From Aestuariibacter sp. GS-14 (GTDB taxonomy: Bacteria; Pseudomonadota; Gammaproteobacteria; Enterobacterales; Alteromonadaceae): a DNA stretch of 64,000 bases. Below the pieces are notes generated by a model. It worked only from the letters and a program-made list of their open reading frames with translations. It was not told the DNA's origin and ran no database searches. How positions within the stretch are numbered: the stretch's first letter is position 1; each line of letters begins with the position of its first letter. The stretch spans positions 62,001 to 126,000 of the forward strand of contig NZ_VHIP01000001.1 in NCBI RefSeq assembly GCF_006494365.1, given 5' to 3'. Below, piece after piece: positions 1 to 10,072 of this stretch. The position numbers were made by a program, and so were the translations under genes.

Positions 1-2
1 GC

Positions 3-2132
3 GTAGGGCAAATTACGCCCTGGCTCACGCAGGCATTTGCCCCTTTACCAACCGGGCAAGCTGCAGAAATAAACCTGCCGGTGCTGTATACGCCTGAACA
101 GTTGGGCGTCGAAATTCACATCACACCGCTGCAAGCGGCCAAACGGATGATCGTAACGTTTGCTCTGCCTCCATTGCATTTGGAAATAGCGACACGCCCA
201 CTTGATTTTATAAGCCATGTGTTAGGAGATGAAGGCGCCGGCAGTTTATTTGCCTATTTAAAAGCCAGGGGCTGGGTAACTAACCTGATTGCCGGCTCGG
301 GTATTGAAGGTGTCGGATTCAAAGACTTTAATATTAATTTGCAACTCACTGACTCCGGTCTGGACAACCAATTTAATATCGTGTCAGCAATATTCCACAT
401 GGTTGAATTAATTAAAATGGCCGCCGGTGACGAGTGGCGTTTACTGGAAAAAGCCAAACTCAATCAGTTGGCCAGACAGTATGACGACTCACACAAGCCG
501 CTACAAACCCTGTGTGACCTGGCAGAATTACATCAGTATTTTGATTGGGATACCATTGCCAGTGCATCGCAAAACGAAGCGCTTACCAGTGAATCATTAA
601 ACAGAGCACTGGCTTATTTTGTACCAGAAAATTTGCGTATCAAATTGATTGCGCCAGGACTTGCTACTAATCGTCGTTGTGCACACTACGACGCGGCTTA
701 TGCAATTAAGCCGATCTCCTCTGACTCGCTCGCCCGCTGGAAAAAGCCTGCAGCGGTTCACGCTATATCCATGCCCCCCAAAAACCCATACATCGGTGAT
801 AGCTACAGTCTGTGTCCACTGGATAACCGATTTGCAATGCCTCAGGAAATCAGAGAAGAAAAAGGCATGAGCATTTGGTTTTGTCAGGACCATACTTTCC
901 GGGTACCGAAGGGTGACGTATTTATTTCTTTCGACATTCCGTCGCTGGCGCAGAACATTCACCAGGTAGCCGCTAAACGACTATGGCTTGCGGGGTTAAA
1001 TGATTATTTGCAGGGGCAATTCTACCGGGCGGAAATTGCCGGATTGCACTACAGAATATATGGCCACCAGGGTGGATTTACCCTGCATACCAGAGGATTT
1101 AGTGCACAACAGGGTCAGTTGGTTCAAAAACTAACGAATGCAATTCACGCCTTTGAGCCCGACCCTCAGACTTTTCTTCAGGTGAAAAGTCTGCAATGCC
1201 AAAGCTTGCAAAATACGCTGTTAAACAAACCGATTAACCGCTTATTTTCCCGGTTAAGTGTACTCATTCAGCGAAACACTCACGCACCTGTTGAGCTGCT
1301 GGACGCTGTTGAACAATGTCAGTTTGATGATGTAAGGCGCGTTAAGGATCGCGCGTTTGATTATTACCACCTCGAAGGGCTAATTCACGGAAACTGGAGC
1401 AAAGAAGCAGCTGAACGCATTGCTGATAGTGTTATCGCGATGAGTCCTGGAGCGAAAGCATCACCACTCCCCCGCGCAATAGCCAAATTGCCAGTGGGAC
1501 GCACTATGGTGCACGAAGTGAGTTGCGACCATGAAGACGCTGCCGTTGTTTTGTATCTTCAGGCACCCAGTAACGACACCTGGAATGTGGCGATGTGTAT
1601 GGTACTGGAACAAATGCTGGCCGGGTCTTTTTTCAGTACGTTGCGAACAGAGAAACAGTTGGGATATCTGGTTGGCTCAGGTTATGTGCCGCACAATCAG
1701 CATCCGGGTATAACATTTTATATCCAGAGTCCAACGCATGGGCCACAGGTACTCATGTCACATATCAGTCAGTTTCTTCAGCAACAAACTCGTGAGCGAG
1801 CATTTTACGAAGGCTACTGGCCGAATATTCAGCGCAATTTACTGAAACAATTACAGGATGTGGATCTTAACCAGTCGATGCGCTCACAGCGCATCTGGCA
1901 GGGATTGGGCTCGAACGACAGCAATTTGCACCGCAATCAGCTTATCGCCAGTACAATTGAAAGTATGAGTTTTGACGATATCATTGGTTATGCCACCAAT
2001 ATGAATCTCAACCAGACCTTTGGCGAGCTTGTGCTGTTTTCTGCCGGAAAATTCCCCCCTTTACAAAGCGAAGAACAAGACACCATCACGCACATTGCAG
2101 ACTTTAAATCCCGCGTAGAGTTCTATTTATAA
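3..2132 (+). CDS. Insulinase-family (M16) zinc protease, C-terminal part; truncated by the window edge
   Basis: The reading frame is open from base 3, so the gene starts upstream of the window; the GTG at 81 is only an internal codon. About 710 residues are visible. The segment around base 1645 (RTEKQLGYLVGSGYV, followed by HPGITFYIQSP) matches the conserved C-terminal domain of protease III/insulin-degrading enzyme, where this loop contributes to substrate binding. The catalytic HxxEH zinc motif lies in the N-terminal domain of this family and is not in the window, so activity cannot be judged. Family members are about 900-960 residues, which fits the missing length. E. coli protease III (PtrA) is periplasmic, but the signal region here is not visible. 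The gene ends with TAA and a hairpin follows at once, suggesting a single-gene or operon-end transcript. Family assignment is firm; the exact orthologue is uncertain. Confidence 0.88.
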   Translation, partial: VGQITPWLTQAFAPLPTGQAAEINLPVLYTPEQLGVEIHITPLQAAKRMIVTFALPPLHLEIATRPLDFISHVLGDEGAGSLFAYLKARGWVTNLIAGSGIEGVGFKDFNINLQLTDSGLDNQFNIVSAIFHMVELIKMAAGDEWRLLEKAKLNQLARQYDDSHKPLQTLCDLAELHQYFDWDTIASASQNEALTSESLNRALAYFVPENLRIKLIAPGLATNRRCAHYDAAYAIKPISSDSLARWKKPAAVHAISMPPKNPYIGDSYSLCPLDNRFAMPQEIREEKGMSIWFCQDHTFRVPKGDVFISFDIPSLAQNIHQVAAKRLWLAGLNDYLQGQFYRAEIAGLHYRIYGHQGGFTLHTRGFSAQQGQLVQKLTNAIHAFEPDPQTFLQVKSLQCQSLQNTLLNKPINRLFSRLSVLIQRNTHAPVELLDAVEQCQFDDVRRVKDRAFDYYHLEGLIHGNWSKEAAERIADSVIAMSPGAKASPLPRAIAKLPVGRTMVHEVSCDHEDAAVVLYLQAPSNDTWNVAMCMVLEQMLAGSFFSTLRTEKQLGYLVGSGYVPHNQHPGITFYIQSPTHGPQVLMSHISQFLQQQTRERAFYEGYWPNIQRNLLKQLQDVDLNQSMRSQRIWQGLGSNDSNLHRNQLIASTIESMSFDDIIGYATNMNLNQTFGELVLFSAGKFPPLQSEEQDTITHIADFKSRVEFYL

Positions 2133-2140
2133 TGAGGGAA

Positions 2141-2176
2141 ACACGGCTGAATACTCAAATTCAGCCGTGTTTGCTG
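2141..2176 (+). terminator. Hairpin terminator after the M16 protease gene
   Basis: A perfect 12-bp inverted repeat (acacggctgaat / attcagccgtgt, arms 2141-2152 and 2159-2170) with a 6-base loop starts 8 bases after the stop codon. The following bases are moderately T-rich (ttgctgaagtttta), so this is a plausible but not classical intrinsic terminator. Confidence 0.6.
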
Positions 2177-2314
2177 AAGTTTTATTCACCCTGTTTTGCT
2201 ATTCAAAAAAAACCTTGTAGAGCGCCTTGTAATTCGGCATATTGGTGCTTGGCTAGAACGGACGCTAACCAATTCAAATTAAAAGAAAGATAAGGCATTC
2301 ATTGCCAAAGGTGT

Positions 2315-5300
2315 ATGGTGCGCTCAACCCATAGAACGACGTTAGCACTGTTTTTAGTCACAGTGATAATTTTTATTGCCCGTTTAGCCAGTGCTAATGC
2401 GGCGATTAACGACATCCGCTTTAGTGAATTCACGCGGGAAGATGGTGTGTCTGAAGGCACCATTACATCAATTGCCGAGGATCAGTTTGGCTATATTTGG
2501 GTGGGCTCAGTTGACGGTCTGTTCCGCTTCGATGGCTATGAGTTTAAGCACTACCAACACTCACCTAAAAAACCGGATTCCATCCCCCCCGGATTCACCC
2601 GAACCATGTACGTTTCCTCAAATAAAGATTTGTGGATTGGTACTTATAATGGTTTAGCAAAATACTTGCCTGAATCAGACAGTTTCCGCGTTTATAAAAC
2701 GGATAATTCACTTATCAGAAACAATGATATTTGGTCGATCAGTGAAGATACAAAAGGCAATATTCTCGTTGCAGATACCTCAAACCTCTATGTAATTGAT
2801 GCAAAAAATAATGAATTAGAATTGTTAGACGAACGCATTGATTTTCCAGATGATATTGAGGTAATTCGCAATGAGCCAAGCAGAATTTGGATAGGTACCT
2901 ACGGATATGGTGCATTTATTTACGATAAAATCCGACGACAGTTATTCCCACTTCGAACAGCGAATCCTTGGGGAATAAATCTGGAAGTCGATTACGTGTT
3001 TGACATCAAAGTGATTGATGGAGAGTATTGGATAGCATCCAATGAGGGTGTAAAAATCCTCAACAATCAAGGCGCTGAGATCAAATCAATAGATAAAAAT
3101 CGTTATCCTGATTTATCGAATGAAACCATCAGAACTATTAGGGAAACAGAAAAAAACAGTGTCTGGCTAGGTACTCAGGATGGGCTGGGTATTCACAGTG
3201 CAATAACTGACTCACTGATTGTATATGGCACGGAAAACAGAAACCTCACGTATTTAAAAAATAATCAAATAAGAGAAATATTTAAAGACTCATCAGGCTC
3301 GATTTGGATTGCCACTTATGAAGGCTTGTACCGCAAAAATACATCAACTAATTCGCTCCGACTGTATTCTCATTTGAATAATGCTGACTCATCCGGCTCA
3401 AAGCGAATTTGGGCTATCGAAGAAGATAACGAGGATGCGCTTTGGATTGCTACGCAAAGTGCCGGTCTGGCGAAGTTTGACCTGAATAAAAGCACTGTCA
3501 ATTACTATCTTGAAAATGAGCAAAACCAAATCTGGGACTTGGTTGTAGATACCGAAAATAATATTTGGATTGCCACATCCAAAGGCATTCGCCGGTACTC
3601 CTATTCAAACAATAAGTTAAAATTTGAAGAGTCTTTCATGGATAACATCATGATTGATGCAATCTATTATGATGGAAGCCAAATATGGACCTGGACCGAA
3701 ATAGATGGTGTTGTTTCTATTGCAAAACGTAACGCAAAAAACACTGACTCATATACAATTACTCACCATAATCGTGATCTTGTTGCAGATATTTATTCTC
3801 CGGTATATGCAGACAGAGAGGGTAATATTTGGCTTACTACCATCGGTAGAATAGACATTTTCAGTCCTGCCCAGAAAAAGATCATAAGCAGTATTAACCT
3901 TAAACTGAATAAATCTCATAACACCTCAATTGTGAAATCTGTCTATGAATGGGGAAATTATTATTGGGTTACGACTCAATCGGCAGGGATTTATCAATTT
4001 GAAAAGAAAACATTTAAGCTAGTCAAAAATATTACGTTGGAAATCGACTCAAATGTAATTCTGGCGGCAACAGGCTTTAAAGATTCAATTTGGCTTTCTA
4101 CAGAGACAGCAATCAAGCAGTTAACTCTCCCTTCACTGTCACTGGGCTTTAGCATCAATGGCGACCAGCTTGAATACAACAACTATTCGGAAGGAGCCGT
4201 GTCAGTTACACATGACAACGGTTTAGTGTTTGGCGGAGATAAAGGATTTCATTTCTTTTATCCTGAATTATTCGCTGAAGCCACTCAGAATTCTTCAGAA
4301 AAGATGTCAAATATACCTCAACTTTTTTCGTTGAAGATTTTTGGTAAGGAACAGGAATTTAGTGGTGCCAGTAGCACATTGGATAAACCGCTGTATTTAA
4401 AACAGGACCTGTCGCTTGCTTACAATGATTCCCGATTCAGTTTTTCATTTGGTATTATCAATGCGAGCTCACCAAGAACAGTAAAATACCGATACAGATT
4501 AACTGGTTGGGACCACAACTGGAGTGAGTCAGGTCCTGATCGTCAGGCTTTTTATAATGACGTTTCTTTTGGAGACTATACCTTCGAAGTTCAAGCACTC
4601 GAGGATGGCAAGGCATGGTCACCTTCGCGTACACTGAATATAACCATCTCCCCTCCCCCCTGGCTGCACCCTGCTGCCCTGGTATTCTATGGTTTCTTTG
4701 CTGCGCTAATGGCCCTTTACGTGGTACGTCAATATCACGTAAGACGTTCTCAACGTATTGCGGTATCGGAATCAGAGGAACGATTAAAACTCACGTTGTG
4801 GAGTAGCGGCGATGAACTATGGGACTGGGATGTATTCCGTGGTCAGGTATACCGTTCTAATACCTGGGGCACACTGGACTTCCCACAAGACGATATCCGT
4901 ACCAACAGTGCATACGACGCCAACATACATCCGCACGATTTACGCCGCGTACAGGATGCGTTAAAAGCGCATCTCGACGGAAAAACCGAATTTTTCGAAC
5001 TCGCTTACCGCGCTCGCACATTCACCAATCAGTGGGTTTGGATCCTTGACCGCGGTAAAGTCGTTCAGCGTGACCACAATAACCAGCCTGTGCGGATGAC
5101 AGGGACACTGAAAAACATTCAGCATTTAAAAGACGCTGAAGAACAGTTAAATCTGTTTAAACGGTCAATCGAAAACATTTCCGAAGGCGTGTTCATTACC
5201 GACACCAAATTCCGTTTTATCTCAGTAAACAATGCTTATTGCACCTACACCGGTGAAACCCGTGAGCAAGCACTGGCGAGTTATTTGTATTTCCATCAAT

Positions 5301-6826
5301 ACCCAGAGGCCTTTACGGAGGAAATTAAAAAAACCTTGAAAGCGCGTGGCAACTGGAGCGGTGAAGTGGAAAGTAGCCGGGTGAACGGTGAGCGCTATGA
5401 AATTGAATTAAATATTGATGCCGTGCACGACGACGATGGTCGCATTTCGCACTTTGTAGGCGTATTCTCAGACATTACGTCACGCAAGAATACCGAGAAA
5501 GAACTGCTGAAACTGGCAAACTCAGATCCGTTAACCGAATTGCCCAACCGTTCATTCTTCCAGGCCAGCCATAGTAATCTGGTGCGCAAAGGTTCACATC
5601 ATGCCCTACTCTGCCTGGACATGGATAATTTTAAGAAAATCAATGATTCTCTGGGTCATCAAACCGGTGACATTCTGATCAAGCAAATTGCCAAACGCAT
5701 TCAGCGAATCACCGACGCCAACTCGACCTGCTATCGGTTAGGTGGTGATGAGTTCAGTGTATTAATGGAAGACGTGTCAGACATTCACAGTATTACCCAT
5801 TTTGCCCAGAATGTGCTCAATACTCTCGCACGACCATTTATTATCAACAAACAGGAATTTGTGCTGGGGGCCAGTATTGGAATTGCGTTGTTCCCAGAGG
5901 ATGGTTCATCACCCCAGGAGCTGCTTAAAAATGCCGATACTGCCATGTATTTCGCTAAAAACAACGGCGGCAACAGTTACCAGTTCTTCAGTGGTGAAAT
6001 GAACCAAAACGCTGTGCGCCAGCTACAAATTGAGAACCTGATCCGACAGGGGATCAAAGACGATTTATTTACTGTTTACTACCAGCCCAAAGTAGACATT
6101 ACCACCGGCAGACTGGTGAGTATGGAAGCACTGGTGCGCTTTGAACATCCTCATAAAGGTATTGTAAGTCCGGGACAATTTATTCCATTGGCAGAGCAAA
6201 CCGGACAAATCATTGAGATTGGTGAGCAGGTGTTAAGAAAAGCCTGTCTCGACACCAAGCGTTGGGTAAGTGAAGGCTTGTTCAGTGGCCGGGTTGCGGT
6301 AAACATTTCAGCAAAGCAATTTGAATTGCCCGACCTGGATGATCGGATTGAGAACATTTTGCGTCAGGTTGGTTTATCTCCTCTTCATCTCGAGTGTGAA
6401 ATTACCGAAGGCACGTTAATGGAAAATCCCGATGAAGGTTTGCGAATGATGCAGCGCCTTCGCGATCGCGGCATTCATTTGGCACTGGATGATTTTGGTA
6501 CCGGATATTCTTCGCTGGCGTATTTAAAACAATTCCCGCTGAATACGTTAAAGATAGACAAAGCATTTATCGACGATATCGCAAACAGCAGCGTAGACCG
6601 CCATATGGCAGCAGCCATTATCAATATCGCCCATAATTTGGGCCTGAAAGTAGTGGCAGAAGGCGTGGAATATGAAGAGCAGTTGAACATTCTGCGTCGT
6701 TACGACTGCGAAATGATCCAAGGCTTCCTGTATAGCAAACCGTTAAATGCAGAGCGGTTTGAAAAGCTGCTCAGAGAAAACAGCCTGCTTCACAAAATCA
6801 TTAATAAAGTCTCACCTGACGCCTAG
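2315..6826 (+). CDS. Beta-propeller sensor with Y_Y_Y, PAS, GGDEF and EAL domains (c-di-GMP turnover)
   Basis: A 1503-residue membrane sensor. A signal-like N-terminus (residues 1-30) precedes about a dozen Reg_prop propeller repeats, visible as recurring IWxGT/LWIAT + GL motifs (about 50-620). A Y_Y_Y-type Ig-like domain follows (about 700-780), then one transmembrane helix (about 788-808), two PAS domains (about 830-1060), GGDEF (motif at 1143-1147) and EAL (EAL at 1271-1273). The GGDEF motif is intact. The EAL domain keeps its metal and catalytic signatures (EALVRFEHP, ECEITEG, LDDFGTGYSSL, KIDKAFI, VAEGVE), so both cyclase and phosphodiesterase activity are possible. In this architecture a periplasmic ligand is presumably read by the propeller; the ligand is unknown. 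The gene stands alone, with a terminator before it and a long gap after it. The ATG at 2315 has only a weak AAAGG upstream. Confidence 0.93.
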   Translation: MVRSTHRTTLALFLVTVIIFIARLASANAAINDIRFSEFTREDGVSEGTITSIAEDQFGYIWVGSVDGLFRFDGYEFKHYQHSPKKPDSIPPGFTRTMYVSSNKDLWIGTYNGLAKYLPESDSFRVYKTDNSLIRNNDIWSISEDTKGNILVADTSNLYVIDAKNNELELLDERIDFPDDIEVIRNEPSRIWIGTYGYGAFIYDKIRRQLFPLRTANPWGINLEVDYVFDIKVIDGEYWIASNEGVKILNNQGAEIKSIDKNRYPDLSNETIRTIRETEKNSVWLGTQDGLGIHSAITDSLIVYGTENRNLTYLKNNQIREIFKDSSGSIWIATYEGLYRKNTSTNSLRLYSHLNNADSSGSKRIWAIEEDNEDALWIATQSAGLAKFDLNKSTVNYYLENEQNQIWDLVVDTENNIWIATSKGIRRYSYSNNKLKFEESFMDNIMIDAIYYDGSQIWTWTEIDGVVSIAKRNAKNTDSYTITHHNRDLVADIYSPVYADREGNIWLTTIGRIDIFSPAQKKIISSINLKLNKSHNTSIVKSVYEWGNYYWVTTQSAGIYQFEKKTFKLVKNITLEIDSNVILAATGFKDSIWLSTETAIKQLTLPSLSLGFSINGDQLEYNNYSEGAVSVTHDNGLVFGGDKGFHFFYPELFAEATQNSSEKMSNIPQLFSLKIFGKEQEFSGASSTLDKPLYLKQDLSLAYNDSRFSFSFGIINASSPRTVKYRYRLTGWDHNWSESGPDRQAFYNDVSFGDYTFEVQALEDGKAWSPSRTLNITISPPPWLHPAALVFYGFFAALMALYVVRQYHVRRSQRIAVSESEERLKLTLWSSGDELWDWDVFRGQVYRSNTWGTLDFPQDDIRTNSAYDANIHPHDLRRVQDALKAHLDGKTEFFELAYRARTFTNQWVWILDRGKVVQRDHNNQPVRMTGTLKNIQHLKDAEEQLNLFKRSIENISEGVFITDTKFRFISVNNAYCTYTGETREQALASYLYFHQYPEAFTEEIKKTLKARGNWSGEVESSRVNGERYEIELNIDAVHDDDGRISHFVGVFSDITSRKNTEKELLKLANSDPLTELPNRSFFQASHSNLVRKGSHHALLCLDMDNFKKINDSLGHQTGDILIKQIAKRIQRITDANSTCYRLGGDEFSVLMEDVSDIHSITHFAQNVLNTLARPFIINKQEFVLGASIGIALFPEDGSSPQELLKNADTAMYFAKNNGGNSYQFFSGEMNQNAVRQLQIENLIRQGIKDDLFTVYYQPKVDITTGRLVSMEALVRFEHPHKGIVSPGQFIPLAEQTGQIIEIGEQVLRKACLDTKRWVSEGLFSGRVAVNISAKQFELPDLDDRIENILRQVGLSPLHLECEITEGTLMENPDEGLRMMQRLRDRGIHLALDDFGTGYSSLAYLKQFPLNTLKIDKAFIDDIANSSVDRHMAAAIINIAHNLGLKVVAEGVEYEEQLNILRRYDCEMIQGFLYSKPLNAERFEKLLRENSLLHKIINKVSPDA

Positions 6827-7372
6827 CAGCTCTTTGAACGGGCTGCCAGTGTCGTGTTTAGCTTCACCCTGATGATATTACTCATCTCGCTAATATCCGC
6901 TCTCAAGCGCGCGTGGTGCGTAAATTTCCTCAACCTCTTGATAAATACTTCCCTAGCCGTTTTAACAGGGTTCAGGAGGCCACACTGGCATACGTATCAC
7001 TTTTACGCTGTAACATCGAAAACATTAGTTTTACTCAATATATATTGGCTAATGTATTTATTTCTATGTACTTTTCATGCAAGTAAAAAAACAAACAACA
7101 CATTTTTATAACGCTATTTGCAATAGAAAGGTAAAGAAACGCAAACTTTTGACACCATTGCCTCAAGTTTTTCCGCAAGCGGCAGATAAATGCATAGAAC
7201 GGCAATAATTTCCGGTAACGGATTTTTGACGCCGCTCACATTAATAATCCAACTTGTTGTTATAAAAGGAATTATAAAGTTGGCACAATGTTAGCTATAG
7301 ACATTGTGACGACAGAAACAATGTCAGTCAGTTTTGTTTGTTTTGTTTGTTTATAATAATGAGGAATGAAAG
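6827..7372. other. 546-bp gene-poor region ahead of the small 51-residue gene
   Basis: This AT-rich stretch has no convincing coding region: an 85-codon frame at 6854-7111 lacks a ribosome binding site and has no protein-like composition. Its right end holds several inverted repeats, annotated separately, and probably contains the promoter of the small gene at 7373. A small RNA could be present but nothing in the sequence establishes one. Confidence 0.5.
7249..7324. promoter_or_regulatory. Clustered inverted repeats upstream of the 51-residue gene
   Basis: Arms CCAACTT (7249-7255) and AAGTTGG (7277-7283) form a 7-bp inverted repeat enclosing TTATAA repeats. A second repeat, ACAATGT (7285-7291) / ACATTGT (7301-7307), is followed by a third copy of ACAATGT at 7318-7324. 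The spacing of about 16 bp between the three half-sites suggests an operator or a structured 5' leader. Which protein or RNA acts here is unknown. Confidence 0.4.
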
Positions 7373-7528
7373 ATGTTGAAAGCTTATGCAGTCGCGCTAG
7401 TTCTTTCTACTACAGCACCTGTCGCAGACCAAAAGCAAGAAGGCGCTCAAAAAGCACCTGTACAGAAAAAAGAAGTTGCAACAGAGACTCAGCAGTTCAA
7501 ACCTAAGACTAACGGTGTTCGTCTTTAA
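7373..7528 (+). CDS. Small orphan protein (51 residues) with signal-like N-terminus and K/Q-rich tail
   Basis: The ATG at 7373 is preceded by a good Shine-Dalgarno sequence (GAGGAA, about 6 bases upstream), and the 52-codon frame ends in TAA 20 bases before a strong intrinsic terminator. The layout is that of a real single-gene transcript. The first ~18 residues (MLKAYAVALVLSTTAPVA) are hydrophobic and end in an Ala-rich stretch like a secretion signal. The rest is polar, rich in Gln, Lys, Glu and Ala. No known family is recognised and no function is proposed. It could be a secreted or periplasmic small protein, or a translated leader. Confidence is in its being a gene, not in any role. Confidence 0.6.
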   Translation: MLKAYAVALVLSTTAPVADQKQEGAQKAPVQKKEVATETQQFKPKTNGVRL

Positions 7529-7547
7529 TCTGCAAGATTTCGCGTAC

Positions 7548-7576
7548 AAAAAGGGAGCTTGATGCTCCTTTTTTTA
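7548..7576 (+). terminator. Intrinsic terminator after the 51-residue gene
   Basis: GGGAGC (7553-7558), loop TTGAT, GCTCCT (7564-7569), flanked by an A-run on the left and seven T on the right. This is a classical rho-independent terminator on the plus strand. Confidence 0.85.
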
Positions 7577-7592
7577 TGCCCGACATTCAGCG

Positions 7593-7790
7593 CTAAGCGC
7601 GTAACACAACGTTATTAAAGCCTGTATCACGGCGCATTCTGACATGGCGCGAAATGGTAAACATAGGCAATAATAACGGGCCTAATACGCATCCGGCTGC
7701 TGCCCAACGCTTTGCAGCTAACCCAGCTTTCAGAGACTCAACGTAAAAAAATACGCCTGACAAAACCGATACCAAAATAATCGTCAACAT
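7593..7790 (-). CDS. Small membrane protein of unknown function (65 residues)
   Basis: The frame can be read from 7862, but the ATG at 7790 is preferred because GAGGTG lies 7 bases upstream of it. The 65-residue product begins MLTIILVSVLSGVFFYV, a transmembrane helix. A second hydrophobic segment follows (GCVLGPLLLPMFTI), and the tail is basic (RHVRMRRD). It resembles the many short, uncharacterised two-helix inner-membrane proteins of Alteromonadales. It lies downstream of fadIJ, but a terminator at 7893-7920 separates them, so it is probably its own transcript. No family name can be given. Confidence 0.55.
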   Translation of the reverse strand: MLTIILVSVLSGVFFYVESLKAGLAAKRWAAAGCVLGPLLLPMFTISRHVRMRRDTGFNNVVLRA

Positions 7791-7892
7791 TTTGACACCT
7801 CGCTCAAAGAAAACTGAAAAACCGATAGTCAGAAAACGCGCGAATAATATACGATCGCACACACAAAACCAGCATTTTTATTCGTTATAATG

Positions 7893-7920
7893 AAAAAAAC
7901 CGGGCAATGCCCGGTTTTAT
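7893..7920 (-). terminator. Intrinsic terminator of the fadIJ operon
   Basis: Arms aaaccgggc (7897-7905) and gcccggttt (7909-7917) with a 3-base loop. On the minus strand a run of T follows. It lies about 20 bases past the fadJ stop codon. Confidence 0.85.
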
Positions 7921-7939
7921 ACAAGTTATTAACAAGTAT

Positions 7940-10072
7940 TTAATAGAAGCTTCTATTTTCCTTTACCATTTCTTCCAGAACTGGCGCAGGCTGATACTTC
8001 TTATCAAGCTTTTCAGCGTAGTAATTCAAGCGCTCTACTACCTTTTTAATGCCAAGTTGATCCATATATCTGAAAGGTCCGCCCAGGAATGGGGGGAAGC
8101 CAATACCAAAAATTGCGCCTATATCCCCATCACGTGGATTGCGGATCACACCTTCGTCTAAACAGCGTGCGGCTTCATTTAACATCATGAGTACGCAGCG
8201 TTCAGATATTTCAGATTCACTGCGGCTCTTGTTCGGCTGAATACCCAATAAAGTGTACAAACTGTCGTCCACTTCTTTTCCTGGCTTTTTGCCTTCATAC
8301 AGGTAAAAACCGCGTTTGTTTTTCTTACCCTTGCGATCATCTGCCAACACTTTGTCGAAAGCGCCTGGGGCGGTAAAACGCTCACCAAAGGCGTCAACCA
8401 GAATGGGGATAATTTTGGTACCCACATCGATTCCCACTTCATCAAGCAGCTTCACGGGACCCACCGGGAAACCAAAGTTAAGCAGCGCTTTATCGATATG
8501 GTCGATAGGCTCACCGGCAAGGATCAGGTTCGCCGCTTCGTTCATATAGGGCGCGAGAATACGGTTCACGTAGAAGCCCGCTCCGTCTTTTACTACTACT
8601 GGCGTCTTCCCTTGTTTCTTGGCAAATTCAACGGTAGTTGAAATAGTTTGATCAGACGTCTTTTCATGCGCGATCACTTCCGCCAGTGGCATTTTATCTA
8701 CTGGAGAGAAGTAATGCAGACCAATGATATTTTCAGGACGCTGCGCCCCTTCAGCAATTTGTCCAATTGGAATAGACGAGGTATTCGACGCAAAAATCGT
8801 ACTTTCTTTGCAATTGTTTTCCACGTCAGCAACCATCTGCTGCTTCAGTTTCACGTCTTCAAATACTGCCTCAACCACAATGTCTACATCTTGCATACCG
8901 GCGTAATCCAATGTGCCGGTTAACAGTGACATTTGCTTCTGCATTTCCGACTTCAGCATAAATTTACGCTGCACTTTTTTAACCAGCAGGTCGTAGCTGT
9001 ATTTCATGGCATTGGCGATACCAATTGGCTGGATATCTTTAATACGCACTGGCACTTTCGCTTTGGTCGCCGTAACAAACGCAATACCCCCACCCATCAG
9101 ACCACCGCCCAACACGCCGACTTTAGCCACTTTTTCCGGGGCAACATTCGCCACACCAGATTCTTTCTTCATGGCAGTTGTAGCAAAGAATATCTGACGA
9201 AGCTGTTTTGATTCAGGTGTCATCACCAGTTGGCCAAACGCTTTTGCTTCAGCCTCTAAACCAGCTCGCATGCCTTTGCTCAGACCTAATGCCACCACAT
9301 CAAGAATTTGCTGTGGCGCTGGGTAATTTCCGCGTGTTTTTGACTGGGTTTGTTGCGCCGCTTTGTTAAACAGAATATTGCGACCTGGGCCCGTGCCTTC
9401 AAGGAATTTATTAACCAGCCCTTTTTGCGGCATTTCACGGTTTGGTTTGCCCTTAGCAGCAAAGATACCCGCTACGTCCAATAGCACTGAATGCGGCACA
9501 ACTTCATCAACCAGGCCGTATTTTTTAGCCTGCTTTGGACGTACCGCACCACCGGTGAGCATCATTTTAATGGCTTGTTGAATACCGATTAATCGAGGTA
9601 AACGCTGTGTTCCGCCACTGCCTGGTAATAAACCCAGCTGTACTTCAGGCACACCCAGTTGCGTCGCAGGGGCATCGGTACAAACGCGGTAGTGGCACGC
9701 TAATGCCAGCTCTAATCCACCGCCCAGTGCAGGGCCGTGAATAGCCGCCACAAAGGTGGCACGCATTTTTTCGATGCGGTCAAAAATGTCCTGACCACCT
9801 TTGGCTAATGCCTGTGCCTCTTCCGCCGTTTTACAGGCGTCCAGCATAGTAATGTCAGCACCGGCGACGAAAGAGCTGGGTTTACCACTGATCAGCACCA
9901 CGCCTTTAATGTTGCTATCAGCTTCAATTTCATCCAGGATTTTGGTGATGTCATCGCCAAACGCCTGTTTCAGGGTATTCATTGACTCACCCGGTACATC
10001 CATGGTGAGTACGGCAATGCCGTTGTCCTGGCGGCTTAAAGTAAATGCGCTGTTTGCTGCTTGTTCAGTCAT
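7940..10072 (-). CDS. fadJ: Fatty-acid oxidation complex alpha subunit FadJ (enoyl-CoA hydratase / 3-hydroxyacyl-CoA dehydrogenase)
   Basis: The 710-residue bifunctional beta-oxidation enzyme hydrates 2-enoyl-CoA and oxidises the resulting 3-hydroxyacyl-CoA with NAD. The N-terminal crotonase domain has [17 protein letters not shown] and [17 protein letters not shown], which carry the two catalytic glutamates. The dehydrogenase part has the nucleotide-binding [14 protein letters not shown] and the [11 protein letters not shown] segment with the catalytic His. The length is close to E. coli FadJ (714). The start codon overlaps the fadI stop by one base (TAATG), giving translational coupling. 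The gene order fadI-fadJ and the partner thiolase identify it as FadJ rather than FadB. It acts in the cytoplasm as a complex with FadI. Regulation is probably by FadR through the site upstream of fadI. Confidence 0.95.
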   Translation of the reverse strand: MTEQAANSAFTLSRQDNGIAVLTMDVPGESMNTLKQAFGDDITKILDEIEADSNIKGVVLISGKPSSFVAGADITMLDACKTAEEAQALAKGGQDIFDRIEKMRATFVAAIHGPALGGGLELALACHYRVCTDAPATQLGVPEVQLGLLPGSGGTQRLPRLIGIQQAIKMMLTGGAVRPKQAKKYGLVDEVVPHSVLLDVAGIFAAKGKPNREMPQKGLVNKFLEGTGPGRNILFNKAAQQTQSKTRGNYPAPQQILDVVALGLSKGMRAGLEAEAKAFGQLVMTPESKQLRQIFFATTAMKKESGVANVAPEKVAKVGVLGGGLMGGGIAFVTATKAKVPVRIKDIQPIGIANAMKYSYDLLVKKVQRKFMLKSEMQKQMSLLTGTLDYAGMQDVDIVVEAVFEDVKLKQQMVADVENNCKESTIFASNTSSIPIGQIAEGAQRPENIIGLHYFSPVDKMPLAEVIAHEKTSDQTISTTVEFAKKQGKTPVVVKDGAGFYVNRILAPYMNEAANLILAGEPIDHIDKALLNFGFPVGPVKLLDEVGIDVGTKIIPILVDAFGERFTAPGAFDKVLADDRKGKKNKRGFYLYEGKKPGKEVDDSLYTLLGIQPNKSRSESEISERCVLMMLNEAARCLDEGVIRNPRDGDIGAIFGIGFPPFLGGPFRYMDQLGIKKVVERLNYYAEKLDKKYQPAPVLEEMVKENRSFY

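Noticed and set aside
6854-7111. 85-codon frame after the GGDEF/EAL gene
   Set aside because: No Shine-Dalgarno, AT-driven composition (Leu/Phe runs) and no neighbour logic.
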